A DNA stretch of 64,000 nt from contig NZ_CP132543.1 of assembly GCF_030845195.1 (NCBI RefSeq), positions 4,033,637 through 4,097,636 of the forward strand. Reading direction: 5' to 3'. Below, one piece after another: positions 18,429 through 27,796 of this stretch (within the stretch, counting starts at the first letter, position 1; every line of letters begins with the position of its first letter). This stretch comes from Sanyastnella coralliicola. GTDB taxonomy: Bacteria; Bacteroidota; Bacteroidia; Flavobacteriales_D; Sanyastnellaceae. The position numbers and the translations under genes were made by a program. The notes under the pieces are model-generated. The model was not told the DNA's origin. It made no database searches and saw nothing but the letters and a program-made list of their open reading frames with translations.

Positions 18429-21400
18429 ATGACGTATACCAAGATCAACAACTACACTGGGTGGGGAATATGGCTGATAGCCACGCTCACCTACCTTTCA
18501 ACGATTGAACCAACTTCCAGCTTCTGGGATTGTGGAGAGTTCATCGCATCTGCATACAAACTTGAAGTAGGTCACCCGCCGGGTGCACCGTTCTTCATGA
18601 TGGTCGCACGCTTCTTCTCGATGTTCGTGCCATCAGAGTATGCCGCAACAACGATTAACGTGATGAGCGCCTTGTGTTCATCATTCACCATCCTCTTCTT
18701 GTTCTGGAGTATCACCCACTTTGCACGCAAAATTGCGAGCAGATCAGGTGAACTAGATAGCGGAAAAACCATCGCTATCATGGCTTCGGGAGCCGTGGGT
18801 GCGCTGGCTTATACCTTCAGTGATTCCTTCTGGTTTAGTGCCGTAGAAGGTGAGGTTTACGCCATGTCGTCGCTCTTTACAGCCGTCGTCTTCTGGGCCA
18901 TTCTGAAATGGGAAAGCCTCGCTGACCGCGGAGGAGAACTGCGTTGGATCATCTTGATTGCCTACCTCATGGGACTATCCATCGGGGTCCACCTCTTGAA
19001 CCTTCTTGCGATTCCGGCGATAGCCTATGTATACTACTTCAAACGCTACAAGCCGAACCTAGTTGGAATCCTCCTAACAGGAGCTATTTCCATTGCCATC
19101 CTTGGTTTCGTCCAATACGGAATCGTCCAAGGATTCATCAAGTTGGCGGCGAAGTTTGAACTCTTCTTCGTGAATGATCTAGGCATGGGCTTCAACACCG
19201 GAGTCATCGTGTATGCCCTGCTTGTTCTTGGAGTTATCGGAGCATTGATTTGGTTCTCACACAAGAAGAACTGGCGAGCAGTGAACGTAGGTGCACTGAG
19301 TATCCTAGTCGTACTGATTGGGTACTCTACCTTCGCAATGATCGTTATCCGTTCATCGGCCAATCCACCGATGGATGAGAACAACCCAGAAAACCTCTTC
19401 ACGCTGCTGTCTTACCTCAACCGTGAGCAATATGGTGATCGTCCACTAGCTTCTGGTCAGTACTGGAATACGCCTACAGATCAGGAAGATCCATACAGCG
19501 ATGGAAATGCGACTTGGGTAAAGAGCTACTCGGTAAAAGAGCAGCGAGGTACACGCGAACAACGAGTGAAATCATTCCGTTGGGAGTACGAAGCAGAAAA
19601 GTTTATAGCCGAAAATCAAGGCAAGTTCTTCATCGTAGAGGAATACGTTGATAGTGGTGAGAAGAAAGGGAGTATCCCGAATTACGATAGCCGTTTCACA
19701 ACGATTTTCCCACGTATGTATAGTTCGCAAGCGAACCACGAACGTGAGTACAAACAATGGAGTAACTACAAAGACTGGAATGTAGAACGCGTTTACGAAT
19801 CACCGCTGGTAGAAGACTACCGTATGAGCCGTGAGGAGTTCGCTTACCACATTGAAAAAGACATCCTAGGTGCTGGAATGGATCAGCGAAATCTGCAACG
19901 CACCTTGACGAGACTCTTCGGTACCTACAAACTGAAAGCAAACGACATCGTTCAGGTCCGCGCAGCGAACGAACTTTTGATCTACAACGATCAAACAAGA
20001 GAGTTTGATCAGCTAGCAGTGCTTGATGATGAGCGTATGCTTCAAGCGGTATCGATGTACGTCGTTGATATTCTTTCTGAAAACGTGACCGTAGGACGTA
20101 CCTATGTGGAGCGTATGGAGGAAACGAAACGCCGCCTAGAACAGGAAGAGCGTATGTCAATCATGCGCGCGAATGCAACGGGCAATCAAGATGATTACAC
20201 GCGTGCATTGCAGATCCGTTCTCAGTTGGATAGAATGTACGGTGAGCTCACACCAAGCTTCAGTGAAAACTGGCGATTCTTCATGGATTATCAAGTAAAC
20301 TGGATGTACTGGCGTTACTTCATGTGGAACTTCGCTGGGAAGCAAAATGACAACCAAGGTCATGGTTCATTCCTTGATGGTAACTGGTTGACAGGACTCG
20401 ATTTCATCGACGAGCAACGCATCGGAAACCGAGATAATCTGCCAATCAATGCGCAGAACAACAAAGGTTTGAACAAGTTCTTCTTGTTCCCATTAATCCT
20501 CGGTTTGATTGGATTGATTTTCCAATTGGTGAGATCTCCTCGAGAGTTCTTGGTTGTGGCGCTTCTATTCCTGATGACAGGATTGGCGATTGTGATCTAC
20601 TTGAACCAGTACCCATTGCAACCACGTGAGCGTGACTACGCCTACGTAGGTTCCTTCTATGCCTTCGCGATGTGGATAGGTATGGGAGTATACGGATTGT
20701 ACTGGGCTGCTCGCGAGATGAAGTGGAAAGACCTTGGTGTAGTAGCAGGAATGTCGATCGGTGCAGGCTTGGTATTTTACACCATCGAAAACATCTCTGG
20801 TGGCGATAACGCATTCTCTTACTGCGTGCTCTACATGAGCGGAATCGCTGTTGCCTTGCTGGCAATATCAATGCTGCTCCAAACCATTGCGACCAGCAAT
20901 GTCGTCAGGGCGGCTGTTCCGGCAGTCTTATGTTTGATCGTACCGCTAGTGATGGCTGCTGATGGATGGGATGATCACTCGCGTGCCAAACGTGAGACAG
21001 GAGTCGATTTTGCGAAGAATTACCTCGATTCCTTAGAGGAAAATGCCATCATCTTTACCAATGGAGATAACGATACCTTCCCACTTTGGTATGTTCAAGA
21101 GGTGGAAGGTTACCGAACGGATGTTCGTATCGTCAACTTGAGCCTTCTGAATACCGATTGGTATGTTGACCAAATGAAGCGTAAGGCATACAAGTCTGAT
21201 CCAGTTCAGATCTACATGGAAGAAGAGAAGTACCGTCAAGGTACCCGTGATATCGTACTCTTGGAAGATCCAGCGAACCCTGCAAACCCATACGTTGATT
21301 TGGAAAGCGCAATGCGCACGTCGCTTGATGACAGCAAAATGGTTGATTACGGTGAAGGAAGAGGCTACAATTATCTCCCATCACACAGCTTCCGTATGGA

Positions 21401-22310
21401 AGTAGATTCAGCGACGGTTGTAGATGAAGGTGTTGTTGGGAAAGATGAAGCAGACAAAATTGTAGACGCTATCGAATGGACCATTACTGACCAGCGCGGA
21501 CGCCCAAAGCCATACATCTTGAAGAACCACTATATGGTGATGGAGTTGATCCGCAACAACGATTGGAAGCGTCCAATTTACTTCGCGGTAACTACTGGTC
21601 CTGACTCATACGTAGGTCTACAAGACTACTTCAGACTAGAAGGGTTGGCTTACCGTTTGGTTCCAATCAAATATCCGAAGAGCCAAAACCCGAACGTTCT
21701 TGGTGGATTCGCTGCAGACAAGATGTACGACCTCGTAATGAACGAATTCCAATGGGGTAATATGGATGATACAACGGGCATCTACATGGATGAGAACAAC
21801 CGTCGTATGACCACTAACCTTCGCCTTCAGTTGACAAACTTGGCGGAAGAGTTGATGATTCGTTCTGAAGATGATCGTGCGTTGAACGTATTGAACAAGC
21901 TTCTGACAGTAACGCCAGAAAAGAACGTAGAATATGACCGCGTACTTCTTCCGGTAGCTGAGGCGTTGATCAACCTATCTGGAGAGCCAGATTCGTTGCG
22001 TCAGTCGAACCTATCAGCTGAAGAGCGCGCTCAAGCCAAAGAATTGGCTACGGAGTTGAGTGATCGACTATTCACTGTCTTCGAAAGTGAGATTGAATAC
22101 TTCTTGAGTCTAGACGGACGTTACTTCGACCAGGTAACCGAAGATTTGAGCATTCTCTATCAAGTGAATGCACGAATTCTCAGCGAAATGGAACGAGAGC
22201 ATCCAGACGACCCATTGAGCATAGAGCTTTCGGAAAGACTCGGTGAAATCGAAAAAGCCATCGACCGAAAAGAACAAGAATTGAAAGACTTAGGAACGGT
22301 AAGTTTCTAA
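18429..22310 (+). CDS. DUF2723 membrane protein (TMEM260-like)
   Basis: A 1293-residue integral membrane protein with the DUF2723 N-terminus: TGWGIWLIATLTYLSTIEP, then FWDCGEF and the GHPPGAPFF loop, the signature of this GT-C-like group. Vertebrate TMEM260 of the same family is a protein O-mannosyltransferase, so transfer of a lipid-linked sugar to exported proteins is a reasonable guess. Helices fill about residues 15-310 and 680-840. A large soluble loop lies between them, and a C-terminal helical tail rich in Glu closes the protein. ATG 18429 is used; a TTG at 18402 would add nine residues and sits at the leaderless distance from the promoter box. Confidence 0.88.
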   Translation: MTYTKINNYTGWGIWLIATLTYLSTIEPTSSFWDCGEFIASAYKLEVGHPPGAPFFMMVARFFSMFVPSEYAATTINVMSALCSSFTILFLFWSITHFARKIASRSGELDSGKTIAIMASGAVGALAYTFSDSFWFSAVEGEVYAMSSLFTAVVFWAILKWESLADRGGELRWIILIAYLMGLSIGVHLLNLLAIPAIAYVYYFKRYKPNLVGILLTGAISIAILGFVQYGIVQGFIKLAAKFELFFVNDLGMGFNTGVIVYALLVLGVIGALIWFSHKKNWRAVNVGALSILVVLIGYSTFAMIVIRSSANPPMDENNPENLFTLLSYLNREQYGDRPLASGQYWNTPTDQEDPYSDGNATWVKSYSVKEQRGTREQRVKSFRWEYEAEKFIAENQGKFFIVEEYVDSGEKKGSIPNYDSRFTTIFPRMYSSQANHEREYKQWSNYKDWNVERVYESPLVEDYRMSREEFAYHIEKDILGAGMDQRNLQRTLTRLFGTYKLKANDIVQVRAANELLIYNDQTREFDQLAVLDDERMLQAVSMYVVDILSENVTVGRTYVERMEETKRRLEQEERMSIMRANATGNQDDYTRALQIRSQLDRMYGELTPSFSENWRFFMDYQVNWMYWRYFMWNFAGKQNDNQGHGSFLDGNWLTGLDFIDEQRIGNRDNLPINAQNNKGLNKFFLFPLILGLIGLIFQLVRSPREFLVVALLFLMTGLAIVIYLNQYPLQPRERDYAYVGSFYAFAMWIGMGVYGLYWAAREMKWKDLGVVAGMSIGAGLVFYTIENISGGDNAFSYCVLYMSGIAVALLAISMLLQTIATSNVVRAAVPAVLCLIVPLVMAADGWDDHSRAKRETGVDFAKNYLDSLEENAIIFTNGDNDTFPLWYVQEVEGYRTDVRIVNLSLLNTDWYVDQMKRKAYKSDPVQIYMEEEKYRQGTRDIVLLEDPANPANPYVDLESAMRTSLDDSKMVDYGEGRGYNYLPSHSFRMEVDSATVVDEGVVGKDEADKIVDAIEWTITDQRGRPKPYILKNHYMVMELIRNNDWKRPIYFAVTTGPDSYVGLQDYFRLEGLAYRLVPIKYPKSQNPNVLGGFAADKMYDLVMNEFQWGNMDDTTGIYMDENNRRMTTNLRLQLTNLAEELMIRSEDDRALNVLNKLLTVTPEKNVEYDRVLLPVAEALINLSGEPDSLRQSNLSAEERAQAKELATELSDRLFTVFESEIEYFLSLDGRYFDQVTEDLSILYQVNARILSEMEREHPDDPLSIELSERLGEIEKAIDRKEQELKDLGTVSF

Positions 22311-22316
22311 ACTAAG

Positions 22317-22342
22317 AAAGCCGGCTATAGCCGGCTTTTTTG
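22317..22342. terminator. Bidirectional terminator
   Basis: AAAGCCGGCT-AT-AGCCGGCTTT followed by TTTT. Reverse reading also gives a short T-run, so it may serve the small minus-strand gene as well. Confidence 0.9.
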
Positions 22343-22388
22343 TTCTTAAATGCTCTATACGTTTGGTGTAAAGCGGTCGTGTGGGTTG

Positions 22389-22535
22389 TTAGCTGTAAAT
22401 AGTTACTTCCTTGTATCCACGAGGAAAGCGAGCTCTACTTCGCACCTCTTTGTGATACTTCTCCCACAACGGACCACTGAAATCGTAAGGATCGCGATCC
22501 TTACCATGCTCTTGGTATTGGCTGTTTTGATTCAT
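22389..22535 (-). CDS. Small hypothetical protein, 48 residues
   Basis: An open frame ATG-to-TAA in the 440-base gap between the DUF2723 gene and the sigma-54 regulator. The protein starts MNQNSQYQEHGKDRDPYDFS, continues through GPLWEKYHKEV and ends GYKEVTIYS. It is hydrophilic, with charged, Trp and Tyr residues distributed as in real small proteins and no low-complexity run. The codons look like those of its neighbours. I do not recognise the family. A terminator that works in both directions lies 47 bases downstream. No convincing -7 box is seen upstream, only a TTTG about 20 bases before TATGAAAC. The competing plus-strand frame over the same bases looks like a shadow. Confidence 0.5.
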   Translation of the reverse strand: MNQNSQYQEHGKDRDPYDFSGPLWEKYHKEVRSRARFPRGYKEVTIYS

Positions 22536-22714
22536 AAGTCCTGAAGTTGAAGTGTTTCATAGGTAAGACTTACACTTGTATCAAATGGTTGCACTGGCGT
22601 TTCAACGGTTGGTGATTTTGATGTAGATTAAGCCTTGCTAACATTATTACATCGTAGGGCTAATCTGACATTCTATAGGGGACACGTTCTTACCCACGCC
22701 TTAAATCATGCGTG

Positions 22715-22722
22715 TACATTTG
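22715..22722 (+). promoter_or_regulatory. Promoter -7 box TACATTTG
   Basis: A full TAnnTTTG match, 28 bases before the regulator gene at 22751; likely promoter of the three-gene signalling operon. Confidence 0.65.
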
Positions 22723-22750
22723 AGACTGTATTCCCAAAGGAAGACAACTA

Positions 22751-24094
22751 ATGGCACAACCATTCAACATATTTATTGTCGAAGACGACCTCTGGTACGG
22801 GGAAGTTCTGGAGTATTTGCTCAAGCTGAATCCAGAATACAACGTAGAGAAGTTCACTTCAGGTAAAGACTGTATCAAGAATCTGCACAAACGCCCGTCG
22901 TTGGTGACTCTTGATTACTCTCTTGATGACATGACCGGTATTGAAGTACTGCGTCAAATCAAGCAGTTTGATGCAGAAATTCCTGTGGTAGTGATCTCTG
23001 GTCAGGAGGATGTCTCGACAGCCGTGAACCTCCTTCGTGAAGGGGCTTATGATTACATCGTGAAAGATGACGACGCAAAAGATCGTCTTTGGAACGTTGT
23101 AAAGAATATCCGCGAGAAGAAAGATCTACAAGCCGAGCTTGAAGGACTTCGAGAGGAGATCGGTGCGCGTTATGATTTTGCCAACCTTATTGGTACGAGC
23201 CAGCCTATCCAGAAAGTGAAGAAGCTGATGGAGAAAGCGGTGAATACCAACATTACCGTTTCCATCAATGGAGAAACAGGTACAGGTAAAGAAGTTGTTG
23301 CCAAGGGAATCCACTACAATTCAACCCGAAAGAAGAAGCCATTTGTTGCGGTTAACGTAGCGGCCATTCCTTCAGAGTTGATCGAAAGTGAACTCTTTGG
23401 TTACGAGAAAGGTGCCTTCACCGGTGCTGAAACTGCGCGTAAAGGAAAGTTTGAAGAAGCCGATGGTGGAACACTCTTCCTTGATGAGATTGGTGAGATG
23501 GATCCAGCAATGCAGAGTAAACTACTGCGCGCGATCCAAGAAAAAGAGATTACTCGAATTGGTGGGAACGCAACGAAAAAAGTGAATGTTCGCTTGGTCG
23601 TTGCAACACACAAAAACCTCTCTGAAGAGGTTGAAAATGGAAATTTCAGGGAAGACCTCTACTACCGTTTATTAGGTCTCCCAATCATCCTTCCTCCGCT
23701 CCGAGAGCGAGGAAATGATATTCTCATGCTTGCCCGATTCTTTGTGGATGCATTCAGCAAAGACAACGGATTAGGTAATGTAGAGATCACAGAAGAAGCA
23801 CGTCAGAAGTTATTGAAGTATCCCTTCCCTGGGAACGTTCGTGAGTTGAAGGCATTGATGGAGCTGGCTGCGGTGATGTCGAGCAATGGAGTCATTGAAT
23901 CTGACGATATCACATTCACCTCTACCCGAGGAATCTCCGGATTACTTTCCGAAGAGCGTTCCTTGAGAGAGTACACCACGAGTATTATCAAGCACTTTTT
24001 AGACAAATACGACAACAACGTTTTGCTCGTTGCTCGGAAGCTAGATATCGGTAAATCCACGATTTATCGAATGCTGAAGAACGAGGAGCTCTGA
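22751..24094 (+). CDS. Sigma-54-dependent response regulator, NtrC type
   Basis: A transcription activator of 447 residues. The receiver domain has EDD at 11-13 and the phospho-acceptor Asp55 (VTLDYSL). The AAA+ domain has Walker A GETGTGKE, the sigma-54 contact loop GAFTGA and Walker B GGTLFLDEIGEM. A Fis-type helix-turn-helix closes the protein (VARKLDIGKSTIYRMLK). It activates promoters that need RpoN; I found no clear -24/-12 site in the window. It heads an operon with the FIST and hybrid-kinase genes, which probably supply its phosphate. Confidence 0.95.
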   Translation: MAQPFNIFIVEDDLWYGEVLEYLLKLNPEYNVEKFTSGKDCIKNLHKRPSLVTLDYSLDDMTGIEVLRQIKQFDAEIPVVVISGQEDVSTAVNLLREGAYDYIVKDDDAKDRLWNVVKNIREKKDLQAELEGLREEIGARYDFANLIGTSQPIQKVKKLMEKAVNTNITVSINGETGTGKEVVAKGIHYNSTRKKKPFVAVNVAAIPSELIESELFGYEKGAFTGAETARKGKFEEADGGTLFLDEIGEMDPAMQSKLLRAIQEKEITRIGGNATKKVNVRLVVATHKNLSEEVENGNFREDLYYRLLGLPIILPPLRERGNDILMLARFFVDAFSKDNGLGNVEITEEARQKLLKYPFPGNVRELKALMELAAVMSSNGVIESDDITFTSTRGISGLLSEERSLREYTTSIIKHFLDKYDNNVLLVARKLDIGKSTIYRMLKNEEL

Positions 24095-24107
24095 AAAACC
24101 AATTACT

Positions 24108-25238
24108 ATGAATGTTTCTCAAATGAGATGGTCGGCATCCGGAGGATGGACGACCCCAGACGGATCAGCTCCAAATCCACAGCTGGTCTTAGCCTTCGGA
24201 GGGATTGATGTAGTGTTCGAAAACGCTCATTATGAGCACCTTCGCTCTAATTTCCCAGAGGCAAACATCGTAATGGCTTCCACTGCGGGAGAAATTGACA
24301 ACGATGAAGTAAACGATGAAACCATCATCGCAAACCTCCTTCAGTTTGACAACACGGAGATCGTAGCGCACATGCTGCCGGTTGATGTTGCTCCTGACAG
24401 CCGCGATCTCGGACAAAAACTCGGAGAACAGTTTGATACGACTGACTTGCGTCACGTATTGGTGATTTCTGACGGTTCGAAGGTAAACGGTGATCAGCTG
24501 GTAGCTGGTTTGAACGGTAGCCTTCCTGAAGGTGTGCTTGTGACTGGCGGTCTTGCAGCAGATGCAGGTCGATTCACAAAGACTTTCGTTGGTCTAAACG
24601 GCACTCCTGAATCAGGAAATGTTGTGGTGATCGGTTTCTATGGAAGCAGCATCAAGATCGGACACGGTTCGATGGGTGGTTGGGACGAATTCGGTCCTAT
24701 TCGTCGCATTACCAAGTCAGAAGGTAACGTGCTCCATGAACTTGACGGAAAGCCAGCATTGGAGATCTACAAAGACTACCTTGGGGATAAGGCGAAAGAC
24801 CTCCCAGGAGCAGCGCTTCTATTCCCATTGAACATTTATGTGGAAGGAGATGTCACTCTGGTGCGTACGATTCTGAGTATCGACGATGAAACAGGAACGA
24901 TGACCTTTGCGGGAGACATTCCTGAAGGAAAAGAAGCTCGCTTCATGATGGCCAACTTCGACCGATTGGTAGAAGGAGCCGAAAAGGCAGCACAATTCGG
25001 ACTACAATCGATTGATGGTGAAAGCCCTGATTTCGTGCTAATGATTAGCTGTGTAGGACGTAAAATGGTGCTTGGTCAGCGTGTAGAAGACGAAGTGGAA
25101 GCAGTATGCGATTTCTTCGGAGAGAAACCACGTTACTCAGGATTCTACAGCAATGGAGAGATTACTCCAGTTAATGGTAAAGTAGAGTGTTCTCTGCACA
25201 ACCAGACGATGACAATCACGACGTATAGAGAAGAATAA
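24108..25238 (+). CDS. FIST-domain sensor protein
   Basis: A soluble protein of 376 residues made of a FIST N-terminal domain (LVLAFGGIDVVFENAHYEHL, the A-G-E turn, TGGLAADAGRF) and a FIST C-terminal domain (KPALEIYKDYLGD ... GFYSNGEITPVNGK). FIST domains are proposed to bind small ligands such as amino acids and are found beside or fused to signalling proteins. No signal peptide, so it acts in the cytoplasm. It starts 13 bases after the regulator stop and touches the kinase start with no gap, so the three are one operon and FIST probably sets the activity of the kinase. Confidence 0.9.
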   Translation: MNVSQMRWSASGGWTTPDGSAPNPQLVLAFGGIDVVFENAHYEHLRSNFPEANIVMASTAGEIDNDEVNDETIIANLLQFDNTEIVAHMLPVDVAPDSRDLGQKLGEQFDTTDLRHVLVISDGSKVNGDQLVAGLNGSLPEGVLVTGGLAADAGRFTKTFVGLNGTPESGNVVVIGFYGSSIKIGHGSMGGWDEFGPIRRITKSEGNVLHELDGKPALEIYKDYLGDKAKDLPGAALLFPLNIYVEGDVTLVRTILSIDDETGTMTFAGDIPEGKEARFMMANFDRLVEGAEKAAQFGLQSIDGESPDFVLMISCVGRKMVLGQRVEDEVEAVCDFFGEKPRYSGFYSNGEITPVNGKVECSLHNQTMTITTYREE

Positions 25239-27443
25239 TTGATCGTCAATAAGGGACAATATAGCCGATTACTTTCTCGTCAATTGAGGAAGCATTTCGG
25301 GTCGTTGGAGAACGTTCCGCACGACCTGCTGCCTTTCCTTGATGTGGTGGAAAGCTCGTACGCGCACTTTGAAGAGAACTATTCTTTGCTTCAACACGCG
25401 ACCGAGGTCAGTTCTCGTGAATTGACTGAGATCAACAGCGAGCTGCGTAAACAAACTGCGCAGGCACAGCTGGTGTTGGATGCATTGAAGTTCTCCATCA
25501 AAGATCTGAGCGGGGGTAATGAAGACCTCGACAGCGAAGATGTATTGAGCGTAATCGACGTACTGCGTGCTGAGATCAGTAGACGTAAAATTGCGGAGCA
25601 GCAGATTGCCCTGAGTGAACATAAGTACCGAGGAATCATTGAAAACCTCTCCCTCGGTATGATTGAAACTGACAACGAAGGTCACATTACCAAGGTATAT
25701 GACCAGTTCGTTGAAATGATCGGATATGAAGCAGATGAACTCTTAGGTCAAAGTGCCTTTGAGCTATTCGTTCCGAAAGATGAGCAAGAGAAGTTCCAAG
25801 AGCAGATGTCAAACCGGAAAGAAGGGGTGGCAGGCGCCTACGAAGCGAAACTTGTTCGGAAAGACGGCAAGGAAATCTGGGTGATTATCTCTGCAGCGCC
25901 AATTGTTTCTGCGGAAGGTGAAGTCACGGGTTCTATTGGCCTACACTTTGATATTTCAGAGCGTAAGCAGATGGAAGAAGCCCTCATCACCGCCCGCGAA
26001 GATGCTGAAGCTGCACTTGTAGCCCGAGATCAGTTCCTGGCGAATATCAGTCACGAGATTCGTACCCCGATGAATGCCATTATGGGTATGGCTGGCCTCC
26101 TTGGTGAAGCTTCCTTGAATATTGAGGAACGCAAGTACCAAGAAGCGATCGTGACTTCAGCTAAGAACCTTCTGGTGATCATTAACGACGTACTCGATGT
26201 CTCGAAACTGAACTCTGGTAAGTTCGTTCTGGAATCAGTGCGTTTCGATTTGAATAAGACTGTCAATGACACCGTAAAGGCACTCGAACAGACGGCTACG
26301 GTGAAAGACATCTATATCAAAGCGGATATTGACCCTGCCATCAACCAATGGCGTGTGGGAGATGATGTGCGTTTAGCTCAGGTGATTACTAACCTCGCTG
26401 GAAATGCCATCAAATTCACTGAAGACGGAGGTGTGACCATCAAGATCACCGAACCGTCTAAAGAACGACTTCGAGTTGAAGTGATTGATACCGGAGTAGG
26501 TATCGCCAAAGACAAACTCGGGTCAATTTTCGAAGATTTCACGCAGGAAGATGATACCGTGACGCGTAAATACGGAGGTACCGGACTCGGTCTTTCCATC
26601 TGTCGTCAATTGGTTGATCTATTCGGAGGTGAAATCGGCGTTGATTCAGAGAAAGGAAAAGGGTCGAATTTCTGGTTTGAAATTCCACTCGAAATTGGAA
26701 ATGAGGTCAAGAAAGTGGCGACAGCAACGATAGAGCAATTGGATGGAGTGCGTGTTTTGCTCGTTGAAGACAACGAAATGAATAGATTCCTGGCTCGCAC
26801 CATTCTGAAGAGATGGGGTGTGGTGCTCACTGAAGCTGTCAATGGTTTCGAAGCGGTTGACGCACTGAAGAATGACTTCTTTGATGTGGTTTTGATGGAC
26901 CTTCAAATGCCTGAATGTGATGGTATGTCGGCTACCAAGCTGATTCGCGAAGAACTCCGTCAAATGGTGCCAATTATTGCGCTTACTGCCAATGCCCTTG
27001 CCGGTGAACGCCAGCGATGCCTTGATGCTGGAATGAGCGGCTATCTTTCAAAACCTTTTGCTCCAGAAGCACTCAATCAGACCATACGCCACGCGATTTC
27101 TAATGAAGATTTGGTCGAGATTGATCAAGAGTCTGGGTTGTCAAAACTACGTGAACAAATGAACGGTGATTTTGCACCTTTCCTTGAAGTAGTGAATGAC
27201 AATTTGAAGTCGCACGAAGAAAAAATTGGCCAAGCCATCGAGGCTGAAGATTGGGAAAAACTCGCTGAACTCGCACATTCAGTGCGCCCAACGCTCAATA
27301 TTGTAGGTGCTTCCAATCTTGCGAAAGCTCTAGCGCACGTTGAACATGCCGTAAATCACGAGCGTTACGAGATGTTAGAGCTTCAAGGAAAAGAGTTGTT
27401 GAATCGTTACAAGGAACTCTTGGAGCGAATTCCAAAAGAGTAA
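25239..27443 (+). CDS. Hybrid histidine kinase (PAS-HisKA-HATPase-REC-Hpt)
   Basis: A 734-residue cytoplasmic phosphorelay protein without transmembrane helices. Order: helical N-terminus; PAS domain about 125-250 (YRGIIENLSLGMIETDNEG); dimer/phospho-acceptor helix with His272 (NISHEIRTPMNA); ATPase domain with NLAGNAIKFT, DTGVGIA and GGTGLGLS; receiver with Asp554 (VLMDLQMPE); and a C-terminal Hpt domain with His680 (LAHSVRP). The start is TTG directly after the FIST stop; no in-frame ATG occurs before the PAS domain. A complete His-Asp-His relay in one chain suggests that the last Asp is in the sigma-54 regulator two genes upstream. Confidence 0.93.
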   Translation: MIVNKGQYSRLLSRQLRKHFGSLENVPHDLLPFLDVVESSYAHFEENYSLLQHATEVSSRELTEINSELRKQTAQAQLVLDALKFSIKDLSGGNEDLDSEDVLSVIDVLRAEISRRKIAEQQIALSEHKYRGIIENLSLGMIETDNEGHITKVYDQFVEMIGYEADELLGQSAFELFVPKDEQEKFQEQMSNRKEGVAGAYEAKLVRKDGKEIWVIISAAPIVSAEGEVTGSIGLHFDISERKQMEEALITAREDAEAALVARDQFLANISHEIRTPMNAIMGMAGLLGEASLNIEERKYQEAIVTSAKNLLVIINDVLDVSKLNSGKFVLESVRFDLNKTVNDTVKALEQTATVKDIYIKADIDPAINQWRVGDDVRLAQVITNLAGNAIKFTEDGGVTIKITEPSKERLRVEVIDTGVGIAKDKLGSIFEDFTQEDDTVTRKYGGTGLGLSICRQLVDLFGGEIGVDSEKGKGSNFWFEIPLEIGNEVKKVATATIEQLDGVRVLLVEDNEMNRFLARTILKRWGVVLTEAVNGFEAVDALKNDFFDVVLMDLQMPECDGMSATKLIREELRQMVPIIALTANALAGERQRCLDAGMSGYLSKPFAPEALNQTIRHAISNEDLVEIDQESGLSKLREQMNGDFAPFLEVVNDNLKSHEEKIGQAIEAEDWEKLAELAHSVRPTLNIVGASNLAKALAHVEHAVNHERYEMLELQGKELLNRYKELLERIPKE

Positions 27444-27743
27444 TTACTTCTCAGAACGAACCAAACGCAAGGTCTGCACCTGGTTCTCACCGATAAGATG
27501 TACAAAGTAGATTCCTTCTGGAATCATGGTAAGATCCACGTCTTGATGACGTGCTTTTCCCATTTCAATAAGTACCTTTCCTTGCATGTCTAAGACACGC
27601 AGTTCTACCGGCACAGAAGTGCTGATTTCACAATAGTTTCGAGCAGGATTCGGAGAGATCATCGCATTCAATGATGCATCTTGACTCAATCCAATCACTG
27701 GGATAGAAAGCAAAAACAGACTGGTGAAAATGAGTTTACGCAT
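27444..27743 (-). CDS. Mini-protein: signal peptide plus T9SS tail only
   Basis: A 99-residue protein. The signal peptide MRKLIFTSLFLLSIPVIGLSQ is followed after about ten residues by a complete T9SS-like sorting domain (MISPNPARNY ... VLDMQGKVL ... GIYFVHLIGE ... TLRLV). There is no cargo domain between the two. It may be a stand-alone surface or decoy substrate of the secretion system, a remnant of a larger gene, or a cassette for gene fusion. Its stop abuts the stop of the hybrid kinase with no base between. Export is well supported by the parts; a function is not. Confidence 0.75.
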   Translation of the reverse strand: MRKLIFTSLFLLSIPVIGLSQDASLNAMISPNPARNYCEISTSVPVELRVLDMQGKVLIEMGKARHQDVDLTMIPEGIYFVHLIGENQVQTLRLVRSEK

Positions 27744-27784
27744 GTTTCGTTATACGGAACCCGCGTAAAAGAGTTCCCATTGAC

Positions 27785-27792
27785 TACTTTCG
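27785..27792 (+). promoter_or_regulatory. Promoter -7 box TACTTTCG of wecB
   Basis: One mismatch to TAnnTTTG. It ends four bases before the GTG start, the same spacing as at udk, so the mRNA is probably leaderless. Confidence 0.6.
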
Positions 27793-27796
27793 CACC

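Noticed and set aside
22350..22544. 64-residue plus-strand frame in the gap
   Set aside because: It overlaps the better-looking minus-strand small gene, directly follows a terminator and has no protein-like pattern.
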